A stretch of 40,652 nt of DNA from an uncultured Lachnospiraceae bacterium (GCA_946544235.1 CAMNMC010000102.1:1-40652); one strand, 5' to 3'; counted from the stretch's first letter, positions 8,976 through 17,956 are shown. The notes: generated from the letters alone by a model not told the origin. A program made the numbers and translations.

Positions 8976-9890
8976 TTATTCCATATACCGCTTATTGATG
9001 ATAAAATCCGTCGTATCGAAATCATCCTGCTCATGGGATATGAACAGAGTTCCGATATCCTCACCTTCAAGTACGGCAGTTATATTATCAAGATCCGATG
9101 AGTTGCAGATTATCATATCAGTACCAACATCGGTAGCTATTCTTGCGGCGGCTATCTTAGTTGCCATTCCGCCTGTTCCGACACTTGAAGTTGAACCCTT
9201 AGCCATGCTTATAAGCTTGCTGTCTATCTTCTTTACTACAGAAATCCTTTCGGCATCAGGATTGATATGCGGATCATCTGTATATAAACCATCAATATCT
9301 GTAAGAAGAATCAGCATATCGGCATCAATAAGGCTGGCAACAATGGCTGAAAGAGTATCGTTATCACCAAACTCAATCTCTTCGGTTGCAACTGTATCAT
9401 TTTCATTAACAACCGGAATGATGCCCAGGCTGAGAAGCTCGTTTAATGTATTTTTAGCGTTTTTTCTTCTCTCATCAGATGTGATAACATCAAAGGTAAG
9501 AAGAACCTGAGCTGCCTTGTGATTATATTCGAGGAAAAGCTTCTGGTAGATCATCATCAACTGTCCCTGTCCTACTGCAGCACAGGCCTGCTTGAGAGCC
9601 AGTGTTTCAGGCTTTTTGGGGAGTCCCAGATTCTTATAACCTACACCAATGGCGCCGGAAGAAACAAGGATAACATCCTTATCCTGATTTTTCAGGTCGC
9701 TCATGATCCTGACAAGCTTTTCAAGTCTGCCGTAATCTATTCCGCCGGTTTCGGCATGTATAAGAGAAGAAGAACCAATCTTGATTACTATCCTCTTCTT
9801 GTCCTTCAATAAACTTCTGAAGCCGCTTCCGGCTCCCGGTTTAAATACACCACCAATATCATAAGTGATGCTTTTATCATTCTGAAACAT
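8976..9890 (-). CDS. proB: Glutamate 5-kinase
   Basis: First step of proline synthesis: ATP-dependent phosphorylation of glutamate. The amino-acid-kinase fold shows KRIVIKIGSSSLIHAETGGID, LVSSGAIGVG, VVNENDTVATEEIEFGDNDTLSAIVA and GTGGMATKIAAARIA. At 304 residues it has only the kinase domain and lacks the C-terminal PUA domain of longer ProB proteins. A leader of about 30 residues (MFQNDKSITYDIGGVFKPG) precedes the kinase core. The start is supported by AGGAG 9 bases upstream. A 104-base gap separates it from the flavoprotein gene upstream. Confidence 0.93.
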   Translation of the reverse strand: MFQNDKSITYDIGGVFKPGAGSGFRSLLKDKKRIVIKIGSSSLIHAETGGIDYGRLEKLVRIMSDLKNQDKDVILVSSGAIGVGYKNLGLPKKPETLALKQACAAVGQGQLMMIYQKLFLEYNHKAAQVLLTFDVITSDERRKNAKNTLNELLSLGIIPVVNENDTVATEEIEFGDNDTLSAIVASLIDADMLILLTDIDGLYTDDPHINPDAERISVVKKIDSKLISMAKGSTSSVGTGGMATKIAAARIATDVGTDMIICNSSDLDNITAVLEGEDIGTLFISHEQDDFDTTDFIINKRYME

Positions 9891-9994
9891 TTCTATTAAC
9901 TCCTGGTGTTTATGAATTCTTTATACAATAAAATAATACAAATTATTAATATCAATAATAAATATCAGATAATATTCTTTCTGCAACAATACCT

Positions 9995-11683
9995 TTAATT
10001 ATTTATGGACAGCATTCTTGCGGCAAGTTTTTCCGCACAGCGTACACCGTCAGCAGCGGCTGATGTGATGCCTCCGGCATATCCTGCTCCTTCACCGCAT
10101 GGAAATACTCCCGGAAAGCCGACAGCCTGAAGATCATCATCACGTATGATCCTTACAGGTGATGAGGTTCTTGACTCAATACCTGAAAGAACGGCATCTT
10201 CTGAATCAAAGCCTTTGATACGAGTTCCAAAATACCTTATCCCATCAATTATAGCATCTGACACATATTCTGGCAAACAGGATTTGAGTTCTGAAAGGGT
10301 TATTTTTCCTTTTATTTGTGGTTTTATACTGCCAAGCTTCAGACTTTTCTCGCCCTGAATAAAATCGCCAAAGAGCTGAACGGGGACATTGCCTTCACCG
10401 GCATTAAAGAAAGCCTTCTCAAGTTCAACCTGAAATAGAGCTGCATCCAGCGGATTATCACCGGATATATCTTCAGGAACTATATTTACAACGATAGCTG
10501 AATTGGAATTATCTGAATCTCTTCCACTGTAGCTCATTCCGTTTACAGTCATGCATCCCTTTTGGCTTGATGCATTTATAACATAACCTCCGGGGCACAT
10601 ACAGAAGGAGAAAACTGCCCTGCCGTTCGCAGCATGATAGGTAAGCTTATAATCAGCAGCGGGTAACTTATCGGCAAAATCATCACCGTATCTGTCAATA
10701 TCGATCATTCTTCTCGGATGTTCTATACGGAGACCAATGGCGAAAGGCTTCTGTTCCATACTGTAGCCCTGTTCATAAAGCATTTTCATGGTATCTCTGG
10801 AGCTGTGACCGGTCGCAAGTATGACATTGTCGGTAAAGATTTCATATCTGTTTATCTTTTCATCGTCTGTATCCAAACGCCTGTAATTTGAACAGACAGA
10901 GGAAATATCATCGGGATTCTCTTCTCTGCTTTGCTCAAGAGTCAGCTTATAAGTTCCGTTCGAAGCCTGTAAATCAGTGAGTTTTGTGCTGAAGAAGATG
11001 TTTCCGCCTTTATCCAGAATATTCCGGCGCATATTTCTCATGATCTTCATCAATACGTCAGTACCGATATGTGGTTTTGCATCATAGCATACAGATTCGT
11101 TTGCACCAAATCTACGGAAGGTTTCAAATACAAAAGAATATATTCCGTCTCTGTCCTTGTTTCCGGTATTCAGCTTACCGTCAGAAAAGGTTCCTGCACC
11201 GCCCTCACCAAAGGAAACATTACTTTCTTCACTAAGTATTCCCGTTTCCCAGAAGCAGTCTACATCAGCTTTTCTTTCATCAACAGGCTTTCCTCTTTCT
11301 ATTACAATCGGGCAGAAGCCGTTATCTGCAAGAACAGTTGCGGCAAAATATCCGGCAGGTCCTGTACCGATTATAACAGGTCTATATATGTTCGATTCGG
11401 AGTATTTTTCGCGTTCAAAGCTGTATGAAAAATGATAGTCTGTGCATTTAGTTAACGTAATGTTTTTATTGTTAAGTATTCTGACTGTTTTTTCCTCATT
11501 ATCGGAAACCTCTACCATTACAGAATAATTATAATGAATATCATTTTTCTTTCTTGCATCAAGAGAACGCCTGAGTATTCTCACAAGCCTGTAATCTTTA
11601 TTTCTGAGAAGCTTCTTTATTTTCCTATTCAGTTCATCTTTACCTGCATCAACAGGAAGCTTTATATTATCTATTTTGATCAT
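9995..11683 (-). CDS. NAD(P)/FAD-dependent dehydrogenase of the COG2509 type
   Basis: A 562-residue flavoprotein. A short N-terminal module (about 85 residues, basic) precedes the dinucleotide-binding motif VIIGTGPAGYFAATVLADNGF. SFGEGGAGTFSDGKLNT and the C-terminal GVFPCGEGAGYAGGITSAAADGV are hallmarks of this uncharacterised dehydrogenase family. The start chosen is the ATG at 11683, which overlaps the stop of the upstream flavoprotein gene as ATGA, so the two are translationally coupled. A longer frame to 11731 lacks a ribosome site and would overlap the neighbour further. Substrate unknown; a C-terminal region resembles the HI0933-type oxidoreductase encoded next door. Confidence 0.85.
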   Translation of the reverse strand: MIKIDNIKLPVDAGKDELNRKIKKLLRNKDYRLVRILRRSLDARKKNDIHYNYSVMVEVSDNEEKTVRILNNKNITLTKCTDYHFSYSFEREKYSESNIYRPVIIGTGPAGYFAATVLADNGFCPIVIERGKPVDERKADVDCFWETGILSEESNVSFGEGGAGTFSDGKLNTGNKDRDGIYSFVFETFRRFGANESVCYDAKPHIGTDVLMKIMRNMRRNILDKGGNIFFSTKLTDLQASNGTYKLTLEQSREENPDDISSVCSNYRRLDTDDEKINRYEIFTDNVILATGHSSRDTMKMLYEQGYSMEQKPFAIGLRIEHPRRMIDIDRYGDDFADKLPAADYKLTYHAANGRAVFSFCMCPGGYVINASSQKGCMTVNGMSYSGRDSDNSNSAIVVNIVPEDISGDNPLDAALFQVELEKAFFNAGEGNVPVQLFGDFIQGEKSLKLGSIKPQIKGKITLSELKSCLPEYVSDAIIDGIRYFGTRIKGFDSEDAVLSGIESRTSSPVRIIRDDDLQAVGFPGVFPCGEGAGYAGGITSAAADGVRCAEKLAARMLSINN

Positions 11684-12903
11684 ATGTTTATTACCGAACG
11701 TCCTGCGATATAACCTGTTCTGAATGCCCACATAAGATTATATCCACCACATTTTCCGCATACATCTACAGCTTCACCGACTGCAAACAGTCCTCTTCTA
11801 TTCTTCAGACTCATTGTTTCCGGTTCTATATTTTCGCAGCTGATACCACCTTTTGTTACCTGTGAATGTGTATATCCGTAAAGGCTGCTATAACTAAAGC
11901 TAAGCTTCACTGCTTTATCATAGATAGTTTCTGCTGCAGAAACATCAGTCTCAGCAAGCTTTTGCTTTGTATCAAGCCTGCAGAAGCTGCTGATAATAAA
12001 GGCTGCCAGCTTATCATTTATATATCCGTTAAGAAATCCCAGCAGCGTCCTGCTCGGACAGTTATTCTTTTGAAGCAGAAAATCCTTTATAAAGCAGTCT
12101 TTTTCAATATCCGTCATAACATTTAAGAATATTTTATCGATATCATCATAATAAGACAGGTCAAATATAACGATACCCGAGAGTCCGTAATCAGTGAACT
12201 GCACCTCACCATACTCGGATATTTCTTTGCCATCCTTAAGCTTTACTGTTACCCTTGCATTTGAACGTACGCCCGAAATATCGTTAATGTCGTATTTGTT
12301 TATGGTATCGGGGCTGCATATAACAGGGCACAAAGCAGGTTTATGAGGCGTTACTGATATTTTGAGCGAATCAAATATATGCTTTGTGACTGATTCTGAA
12401 GCTGCCCCCAGCTTTGGTGATGAATAGCCGCCAAATGCCAGTATTACATTTTCAGCTTTGCAGATTTCATTACCGTTTGTATCTGTCACAGAATAATGAT
12501 CAGGACTTTCAATAATCTCGCCAACCTCAGCACCAAGTTTAAGGGTGACACTGTTTTTCCTGAGTCTGTCGAGCAATGCCCATACAACCGATGAAGCCTG
12601 ATTACTTCTTGGATAAATATATCCGTTTTTATCATAGCATTTTATGCCGAGATCATTCATGTATTCAGTAACAAAAAGAGACGGATCCTCACCAAGGATA
12701 TCCGTCGCAAAACTGTTTCCATAGTAACAGGAAGAAGCCATATGCATATTGGCAAGGTTACACCTACCATTACCGGTTGCATACAGCTTCATTCCAGCTT
12801 TTTTATTCTTGTCTATTATAATAGTCTCATTTCGGTCGGTGGAGGCCTCAATAGCAGCTATGAGGCCTGCAGCTCCCGCACCGATTACACATGTTTTATA
12901 CAT
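11680..12903 (-). CDS. HI0933/BaiN-like NAD(P)/FAD-dependent oxidoreductase
   Basis: A 407-residue flavoprotein. The N-terminal FAD motif CVIGAGAAGLIAAIEAS, ATGNGRCNLAN, LAFGGYSSPKLGA and the C-terminal FAVGEAVDVCGKCGGYNLMWAFRTG are diagnostic of the HI0933/YhiN family. One member (BaiN) has been linked to bile-acid dehydroxylation, but the family is broad, so no substrate is claimed. It starts 3 bases after the stop of the DUF3048 gene and overlaps the next flavoprotein by ATGA, indicating tight co-expression. Confidence 0.88.
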   Translation of the reverse strand: MYKTCVIGAGAAGLIAAIEASTDRNETIIIDKNKKAGMKLYATGNGRCNLANMHMASSCYYGNSFATDILGEDPSLFVTEYMNDLGIKCYDKNGYIYPRSNQASSVVWALLDRLRKNSVTLKLGAEVGEIIESPDHYSVTDTNGNEICKAENVILAFGGYSSPKLGAASESVTKHIFDSLKISVTPHKPALCPVICSPDTINKYDINDISGVRSNARVTVKLKDGKEISEYGEVQFTDYGLSGIVIFDLSYYDDIDKIFLNVMTDIEKDCFIKDFLLQKNNCPSRTLLGFLNGYINDKLAAFIISSFCRLDTKQKLAETDVSAAETIYDKAVKLSFSYSSLYGYTHSQVTKGGISCENIEPETMSLKNRRGLFAVGEAVDVCGKCGGYNLMWAFRTGYIAGRSVINI

Positions 12904-12906
12904 TTA

Positions 12907-14019
12907 TTATTCCCACTGAATTCCTGAAACATCCTCTTCATCAAAATACTGAACAAAGGTCTTTCCCGGATTAAGAAGGAGTGGTTTGCCATCCTCGGTG
13001 AAATATTCGGTAACACTGTAATCACCGTCTTTCTTCCAGGTTATAGGTATGATCTTACCGTTTGTTGCATAGTAACCGCTTCCGCTTCCGTTAAGTGTTA
13101 CATCATTATATTTTCCGTCAGGCATTCCTGAAACTGAAGTGATAACGATAAGAACGTTCTTGAAGGTAAGCTGTGTATTTGTCTGATCATCGACATGCTC
13201 CATGCCATACTCTGATCTGCTGTAAACCTTAGTCTTCTCATCATACTCATAATAAGGCTCTGTAAATGAATTGTATCTTACATCAAGGAAGGTACATTTC
13301 TCACCCTTTTCAAGGTCCTTGTCCTCTTCATTAAAGCTGAAGGTGCTCTTGTATGAAGAGTCATGCTCTGTTCTGTATCCGTGATCAGCAATACTCTCGT
13401 TAATACCATCAGCGCTGAGGTAGCAGTTATGAGGAGCATATCTGTCATCTGATCTGTAAAATACGCTTTCATAAAGTCCTTCGATATCATCAACGCCATA
13501 ATCCTTGATTGCAGAAAGACCGTATGTTGAACCACCTACATGTGCAAGAATGGCATCATGCTCAAGTGCCTTTACAACAAAGTACTGTCTTGCACTTCTG
13601 ATGGAACCAATCTTATCAAGTCCCGAATAATCGGTGAAAAGAGCAAGAAATCTTGTAATACCGCCTTCACAGGTCATCTCATATATAACATCTGCTTTTG
13701 AAACACCTGACTGTGGCCATGATATATCAATATTATTGATCATAACACCTACAGGTCTCTTGGCAGCTTCTTCCGGCTTAACCCATTCTCCGGTCATATC
13801 ACTCTGAACAAGACCTTTATGCTTGTCAGCTTCTGTTGTTGCCTCTGTTGTTTTCTCTTCAGTAGTGGTTCCTGTTGTTACTTCCTCAGTGGTTGTTACT
13901 GTCGTAGCTTCTGTTGTCGTAGAAGTGTCTGCCTTCTTTTTCTTTTTACCACATCCGGTTGCAAAAAGGGTAAGTCCAAGCATGAGGCAAATAGTAGCTT
14001 TAGTAATCTTCTTATTCAT
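12907..14019 (-). CDS. DUF3048 (YerB-like) lipoprotein
   Basis: Membrane-anchored lipoprotein. The start is taken at MNKKITKATICLMLGLTLFATGC, which gives a short signal peptide and a lipobox ending at Cys (FATGC). A K-rich and then Thr/Glu-rich spacer of about 40 residues follows. The DUF3048 domain begins near RPVGVMINNIDISWPQSGVSKADVIYE and includes RFLALFTDYS and IGSIRSARQYFV. The ATG lies inside the 3' end of ybeY (8-base overlap), implying coupled translation. A longer frame to 14109 exists but would bury the signal peptide. The molecular role of the family is unknown. Confidence 0.85.
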   Translation of the reverse strand: MNKKITKATICLMLGLTLFATGCGKKKKKADTSTTTEATTVTTTEEVTTGTTTEEKTTEATTEADKHKGLVQSDMTGEWVKPEEAAKRPVGVMINNIDISWPQSGVSKADVIYEMTCEGGITRFLALFTDYSGLDKIGSIRSARQYFVVKALEHDAILAHVGGSTYGLSAIKDYGVDDIEGLYESVFYRSDDRYAPHNCYLSADGINESIADHGYRTEHDSSYKSTFSFNEEDKDLEKGEKCTFLDVRYNSFTEPYYEYDEKTKVYSRSEYGMEHVDDQTNTQLTFKNVLIVITSVSGMPDGKYNDVTLNGSGSGYYATNGKIIPITWKKDGDYSVTEYFTEDGKPLLLNPGKTFVQYFDEEDVSGIQWE

Positions 14020-14524
14020 AGTCTCTTTCATATCCTTTCTCTTTAAGAATCTGTTCCTGAAGCTTTTCCATTTCTTCTCTTTCGGCATCACTTTCGTGAT
14101 CATAGCCAAAGAGATGAAGCATGCTATGGGCGGTCAGGAACGCTATCTCCCGTTTAACACTATGTCCATATTCTTCTGCCTGACTATAAGCTCTGTCAAT
14201 AGAAATGACTATATCACCGAGCATAAGACAGCCTGTATCCGGATTAAAATACTCATATGAGTCATCCTCAACGCCGGAAAGATCAGCAGGTCTCTCATAG
14301 TCTATCATCGGAAAGGAAAGGACATCTGTCGGACGGTCGATTCCCCTGTTTTCTTTATTTATCTGATGGATAGTTTCATCATCCGTCAGCAGTACATTGA
14401 CTTCTGTTTCATATGGACAGCCGACGAAATCACAGGAGTGTTCTATCACATCGCGTATTATTATATCAAATTCTTCGGGAATATTCAATTTTCCGGAGTA
14501 CTCATTCTCAATATTAATAAACAC
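14012..14524 (-). CDS. ybeY: Endoribonuclease YbeY (rRNA maturation factor)
   Basis: A 170-residue metal-dependent RNase involved in 16S rRNA 3' maturation and ribosome quality control. The zinc motif HSMLHLFGYDH supplies the three histidines, and INKENRGIDRPTDVLSFP is the conserved central segment. The start codon is GTG, with GGAG 8 bases upstream. That ribosome site lies in a 20-base sequence repeated on the other side of hairpin H3. phoH lies upstream, as in many Firmicutes, although here 366 bases with two hairpins separate them. Confidence 0.93.
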   Translation of the reverse strand: MFINIENEYSGKLNIPEEFDIIIRDVIEHSCDFVGCPYETEVNVLLTDDETIHQINKENRGIDRPTDVLSFPMIDYERPADLSGVEDDSYEYFNPDTGCLMLGDIVISIDRAYSQAEEYGHSVKREIAFLTAHSMLHLFGYDHESDAEREEMEKLQEQILKEKGYERDYE

Positions 14525-14525
14525 T

Positions 14526-14683
14526 TAATAAACTCCTTTGATACTCATTAAAATAGCTAAGATAATTATTCTATAATCAACTTTAGATATGCCATCTCAG
14601 TTGTAGCAAGAATACGCCTTCGATGGCATATCTAAGTTGATTATTATAGTATACAACAAATACTAATAAACTCCATTGATACT
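14526..14683 (-). repeat. 20-bp direct repeat flanking hairpin H3
   Basis: The sequences at 14526-14545 and 14664-14683 match at 19 of 20 bases. On the minus strand they read AGTATCAA(A/T)GGAGTTTATTA. The copy nearer ybeY contains its GGAG ribosome site. The 118 bases between the copies are nearly centred on H3. This is what a long target-site duplication around an inserted hairpin would look like, although a local leader duplication is equally possible. Confidence 0.8.
14574..14644 (-). repeat. Long hairpin repeat H3 (variant B loop)
   Basis: The arms 14574-14596 and 14622-14644 are complementary apart from one bulged base. The apical segment in sense (minus) orientation is GAAGGCGTATT, CTTG, CTACAACTGA. 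Beyond the arms, ATAAT/ATTAT sequence extends the symmetry. It lies about 50 bases before the ybeY start, in the sense direction of that gene. Confidence 0.9.
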
Positions 14684-14720
14684 TTTGCATGGGGTACGGA
14701 TAATCAGATTGTATAGTTAC

Positions 14721-14795
14721 GGATAATCAACATAAATATGTCCTCTCAGTTGTAGATAAAATACGCCTTCGAGGACATATTTATGCTGATTATCC
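14721..14795 (-). repeat. Long hairpin repeat H4 (variant A loop)
   Basis: The arms 14721-14745 and 14771-14795 pair over 25 positions with one exception, which is a G-T wobble on the minus strand. The apical segment is GAAGGCGTATT, TTAT, CTACAACTGA. The 12-base sequence TACGGATAATCA occurs at 14695-14706 and again at 14718-14729 (into the arm), and GATTATCCT recurs after the hairpin at 14839. With H3 it occupies the 366-base gap 14525-14890, where I see no other gene. Confidence 0.9.
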
Positions 14796-14890
14796 TGATG
14801 TATGACAAAACTGAGAATATATTATTAATAATTATCCAGATTATCCTAATATCTTAATACGACTTTGGGCGGAAAATATTTTATTAAAAA

Positions 14891-15874
14891 CTAGTGCCTG
14901 TTTTTTTGAAATTTTGCATCGTATGCGTCGTAGGCTTCTACGATACGCTGGACAAGGGGATGGCGGACAACGTCGCGGCTTGTGAATTCGCAGATGCTGA
15001 TGCCTTCGATATTTCTTACAACCTTGAGGGCAATCTCGAGGCCGGATTTGGTGCCTGCTGTAAGGTCCTTCTGTGTGAGGTCACCGGTTATAATTGCCTT
15101 ACTACCGAAGCCTATTCTTGTAAGAAACATCTTCATCTGAGAAGGTGTTGTATTTTGAGCTTCATCAAGAACGATAAAGGCGTTATCAAGAGTACGGCCT
15201 CTCATGTATGCCAGAGGAGCAACCTCGACCAACCCCTTTTCCATATTTTTCTGGAACTGCTCTGCGCCCATGATCTCATAAAGTGCATCGTAAAGCGGTC
15301 TCAGATATGGATCGATCTTGCTCTGGAGGTCACCGGGAAGAAAACCAAGCTTTTCTCCGGCTTCAATGGCAGGTCTTGTAAGGATGATCCTTTCAACCTC
15401 GTTCTTCTTGAATGCTGAAATTGCCTTGGCCATTGCAAGATAGGTTTTTCCGGTACCGGCAGGTCCGGTTCCGAAGATTATCATGCTTTTATCGATAGCC
15501 TCAACATATTTCTTCTGGCCGAAGGTTTTTGCTTTGACAGGTCTGCCCTGAATGGTATGACATATGATATCTCTTTCGAGCTCGGCATAATTCTCATCCA
15601 TCTTCTTTTCTTTAGCCAAAGAAATAATATAATCCAGATTCTGTTCGGTTATTTCTCCGCCGCCCTTAAGGACGCGAAGCATTTCATCTATAACAAAAGC
15701 CGCACCTTCAACACCGCTCTTAGAGCCGGAAAGCATAAGCTTTCCGTTTCTCTGAACGTAGTCGATACCGAAGGTTCTTTCCAGCTTTCTTATGTTACTA
15801 TCGAAATTACCGAAAATACTCTGGATATGTTCGTCTGGTATATTCAATTCAATCTGATTTGATTCGTTTTCCAT
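14891..15874 (-). CDS. phoH: PhoH-like ATPase
   Basis: A 327-residue P-loop ATPase. An N-terminal KH-like/PhoH-specific region (about residues 1-110) precedes Walker A GPAGTGKTYLAMA and the DEAQN Walker B motif. RPAIEAGEKLGFLPGDLQSKIDPYLRPLYD is the family signature. The family is linked to RNA metabolism and is often encoded beside ybeY, as here. Its exact role is not settled. The ribosome site is weak. It follows the phosphatidyltransferase gene by 36 bases, so it may belong to the transcript started before the flippase-like gene. Confidence 0.92.
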   Translation of the reverse strand: MENESNQIELNIPDEHIQSIFGNFDSNIRKLERTFGIDYVQRNGKLMLSGSKSGVEGAAFVIDEMLRVLKGGGEITEQNLDYIISLAKEKKMDENYAELERDIICHTIQGRPVKAKTFGQKKYVEAIDKSMIIFGTGPAGTGKTYLAMAKAISAFKKNEVERIILTRPAIEAGEKLGFLPGDLQSKIDPYLRPLYDALYEIMGAEQFQKNMEKGLVEVAPLAYMRGRTLDNAFIVLDEAQNTTPSQMKMFLTRIGFGSKAIITGDLTQKDLTAGTKSGLEIALKVVRNIEGISICEFTSRDVVRHPLVQRIVEAYDAYDAKFQKNRH

Positions 15875-15910
15875 ATAGTAGAATACTGATTTGATGTTAA
15901 AATTATCTTA

Positions 15911-16606
15911 TTATTTGAGCACGTATCTGTAGATCATCATTAATGCAAAGATCACTGCTCCGATAAGAACGCATACGATTGTTCCCTTAAGCTGAATCTT
16001 AACAACCTTGAATCTGCAGATGAAAAGAAATGCTGTAATAAGTGCAACAACAAAATAAACAAGAGTTATATCCATTCTGGTAATGTACTGGAAAAGCATT
16101 ACCGTAGGGAAAATAAGGGCTGAATTGGTTACAGGAAGTCCTTCATAGTACTCTCTCGGTCCCTTATTGTCATTTATTCTCTCTTCCTCCGTTACATTAT
16201 AATAAGCAAGACGGATAAGAGCACAAAGTACATAAAATACAAGAATGGCATTAAGAGCAACATGGATCGCAGCAGCTCTTGCTGAACCATCATAAATATC
16301 AAGTGTATTTCTGAGGTATGGAGAAGTCTTGATAAGAGCCGAACCGATACATGCAGGGAGCATACCAAAGGCTACAATATCTGACAGGGAATCAAGATGC
16401 ATTCCATATTTTGATTCTCTTGGAGTACGATCCTTCTTGGTTCTTGCAACCTTACCGTCAAAGGCATCACAGAAACCGCTGAACATCAGGAAAAATATAC
16501 CGATGAACGGATGTCCGTGACCACTGAGTGACACGATTATTCCTGTTCCTGCAGAAACAAGAGACATATAAGTAAGTATCATCGTATAATCATAATAGCC
16601 TATCAT
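15911..16606 (-). CDS. pssA: CDP-alcohol phosphatidyltransferase, probably phosphatidylserine synthase
   Basis: A 231-residue integral membrane enzyme that transfers a phosphatidyl group from CDP-diacylglycerol to an alcohol. The CDP-alcohol signature is present: FCDAFDGKVARTKK...GMHLDSLSDIVAFG, containing the DG, AR, G and two D positions. About six hydrophobic segments are visible. The SLSDIVAFGMLPA continuation is typical of serine transferases (type II PssA), but other alcohols cannot be excluded. Its ATG overlaps the stop of the upstream flippase-like gene as ATGA, so the two are coupled. Confidence 0.82.
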   Translation of the reverse strand: MIGYYDYTMILTYMSLVSAGTGIIVSLSGHGHPFIGIFFLMFSGFCDAFDGKVARTKKDRTPRESKYGMHLDSLSDIVAFGMLPACIGSALIKTSPYLRNTLDIYDGSARAAAIHVALNAILVFYVLCALIRLAYYNVTEEERINDNKGPREYYEGLPVTNSALIFPTVMLFQYITRMDITLVYFVVALITAFLFICRFKVVKIQLKGTIVCVLIGAVIFALMMIYRYVLK

Positions 16607-17652
16607 TTTTTATTTCTCCTATTAACCAAAACAAATTTAACAAGCGTGAGTATTCCACATAATAAAACGCATGCATAGAAAGATATCGTACGGCTGAGAA
16701 GCTCAAGATTGACAGCCTGCTCGGCATCAAAAAGGCTCTTATATCCGTCGATCATTATATAATCTGTAATTCCTATAGCACCCGGAATAGGTATTACATA
16801 TGCTCCGATAATAACGAGTATCTGGATAGATACTATCTTGCCGATATCAACCATCAGATTACCGGCGGCAAGGAAAACAAATACACTGACAGCAACCAGA
16901 GATAACCTCATAAGTATGTTATATATGAGCGGGATGATCAGCTTATTCATCTTCCCTCTGATCATAACAGCCGTCTCTCTGTATTCATCCATCTTTTTGT
17001 TGATCTTCTCTATCTTTGCATCAGTATTCTTAACGAATTTCAGCTTACCGAGAAATCGGACAAACTTGCTGCAGATCTTTTCAAGCAGGTATTCCTTAGC
17101 AATGAGCAGATAGAAAAACAGTGCCAGAACAACCTGGATGATGATACCAAATATAATAAAAAATCTTGATAATGGTCCGAATTTTAAGAGTGTTCTCGGA
17201 TTAAGCAGAAGGTCTACAGCTCCGAGTATAACGAGTGAAAATGTATAAAGAAGCGTATTTACAATAAGTACTATGGTTGTCGCCATAAGAGGTACGCCGT
17301 CTTTACTCATAAAATATCCGCATGCAGGCTGGCCACCTGTTGCCGAAGGCGTGATCGCCGAAAAATACAGGTCACCCGATGCATAAAAATAATTCGAAAG
17401 AAAATCCGTTGAATATCCGAAAATCTGAGTTATAGACTTAAGCGCCATAGCCTCAAAGCCTATATAACAGAGCATTGAAATAAATGCACCAATAATAAAG
17501 CTTGGCTTTGCATTGTTGACAAATTCAAAAAATTTCTTAAGAGAAAAGCTTTTATTCTGCTGTTTAATTGCCCATACACTAAGTGCGGCGATCAGGATAA
17601 AAAGAATGGACCACAGCAGCTTATTACCCTTTTTCTTATTATCTTTTTCCAT
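16603..17652 (-). CDS. Lysylphosphatidylglycerol synthase TM / YbhN-like flippase family membrane protein
   Basis: A polytopic membrane protein of about 349 residues with roughly eight hydrophobic segments, matching the UPF0104 / LPG-synthase transmembrane family. SAITPSATGGQPACGYFMSKDGVP and the C-terminal IPIPGAIGITDYIMIDGYKS are the conserved membrane motifs. It has no C-terminal soluble aminoacyl-transferase domain, so it probably handles lipids or isoprenoid-linked molecules without lysyl transfer. The start is ATG at 17652, with a GTG one codon upstream; AAGGAA serves either. It is coupled to a phosphatidyltransferase, which suggests a phospholipid role. Confidence 0.78.
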   Translation of the reverse strand: MEKDNKKKGNKLLWSILFILIAALSVWAIKQQNKSFSLKKFFEFVNNAKPSFIIGAFISMLCYIGFEAMALKSITQIFGYSTDFLSNYFYASGDLYFSAITPSATGGQPACGYFMSKDGVPLMATTIVLIVNTLLYTFSLVILGAVDLLLNPRTLLKFGPLSRFFIIFGIIIQVVLALFFYLLIAKEYLLEKICSKFVRFLGKLKFVKNTDAKIEKINKKMDEYRETAVMIRGKMNKLIIPLIYNILMRLSLVAVSVFVFLAAGNLMVDIGKIVSIQILVIIGAYVIPIPGAIGITDYIMIDGYKSLFDAEQAVNLELLSRTISFYACVLLCGILTLVKFVLVNRRNKK

Positions 17653-17694
17653 CACATGATTTCCTTATTATATTCCTTTTCACAAAACAGACAC

Positions 17695-17723
17695 ATTTTA
17701 TCATATAATGTGTGCTATGTCAA
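17695..17723 (-). promoter_or_regulatory. Sigma-A type promoter before the flippase-like/pssA genes
   Basis: On the minus strand TTGACA and TAAAAT are separated by 17 bases. The -35 box begins just past the U-tract of the rpsU terminator. It would start a transcript covering the flippase-like gene, pssA and perhaps phoH. Confidence 0.7.
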
Positions 17724-17724
17724 A

Positions 17725-17760
17725 AAGAAAAAAGCCTTTCACCATACAGTGAAAGGCTTT
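17725..17760 (-). terminator. Intrinsic terminator of rpsU
   Basis: A 12-bp stem, AAAGCCTTTCAC against GTGAAAGGCTTT, with a 6-base loop, is followed on the minus strand by TTTTTTCTTTTTG. It begins about 20 bases past the rpsU stop. This is the clearest minus-strand terminator in the window. Confidence 0.9.
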
Positions 17761-17779
17761 ATATTTAAGATTAATTCAA

Positions 17780-17956
17780 TTACTTAAATTTACGCTTTCT
17801 GGCAGCCTCAGATTTCTTCTTACGCTTTACGCTAGGCTTCTCGTAGTGCTCTCTCTTACGAATCTCCTGCTGGATTCCTGCCTTAGCACAGTTTCTCTTA
17901 AATCTTCTAAGAGCGCTGTCGAGTGTTTCATTTTCTTTTACAACTACGCTTGACAT
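17780..17956 (-). CDS. rpsU: 30S ribosomal protein bS21
   Basis: A 58-residue basic protein beginning [20 protein letters not shown], with [23 protein letters not shown] in its C-terminal half. This matches the full length and motif order of bS21, which sits near the platform of the 30S subunit and helps mRNA engagement. GGAGGGAGGG lies about 10 bases before the ATG. It is a single-gene transcript, with a consensus promoter about 75 bases upstream and a strong terminator right after it. Confidence 0.97.
   Translation of the reverse strand: MSSVVVKENETLDSALRRFKRNCAKAGIQQEIRKREHYEKPSVKRKKKSEAARKRKFK

Noticed and set aside
13819-14260. Plus-strand frames with Cys/Val-rich, membrane-like sequence
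   Set aside because: Antisense of the DUF3048 spacer and signal peptide and of ybeY; the hydrophobicity is an artefact of Thr/Glu/Lys codons read backwards.
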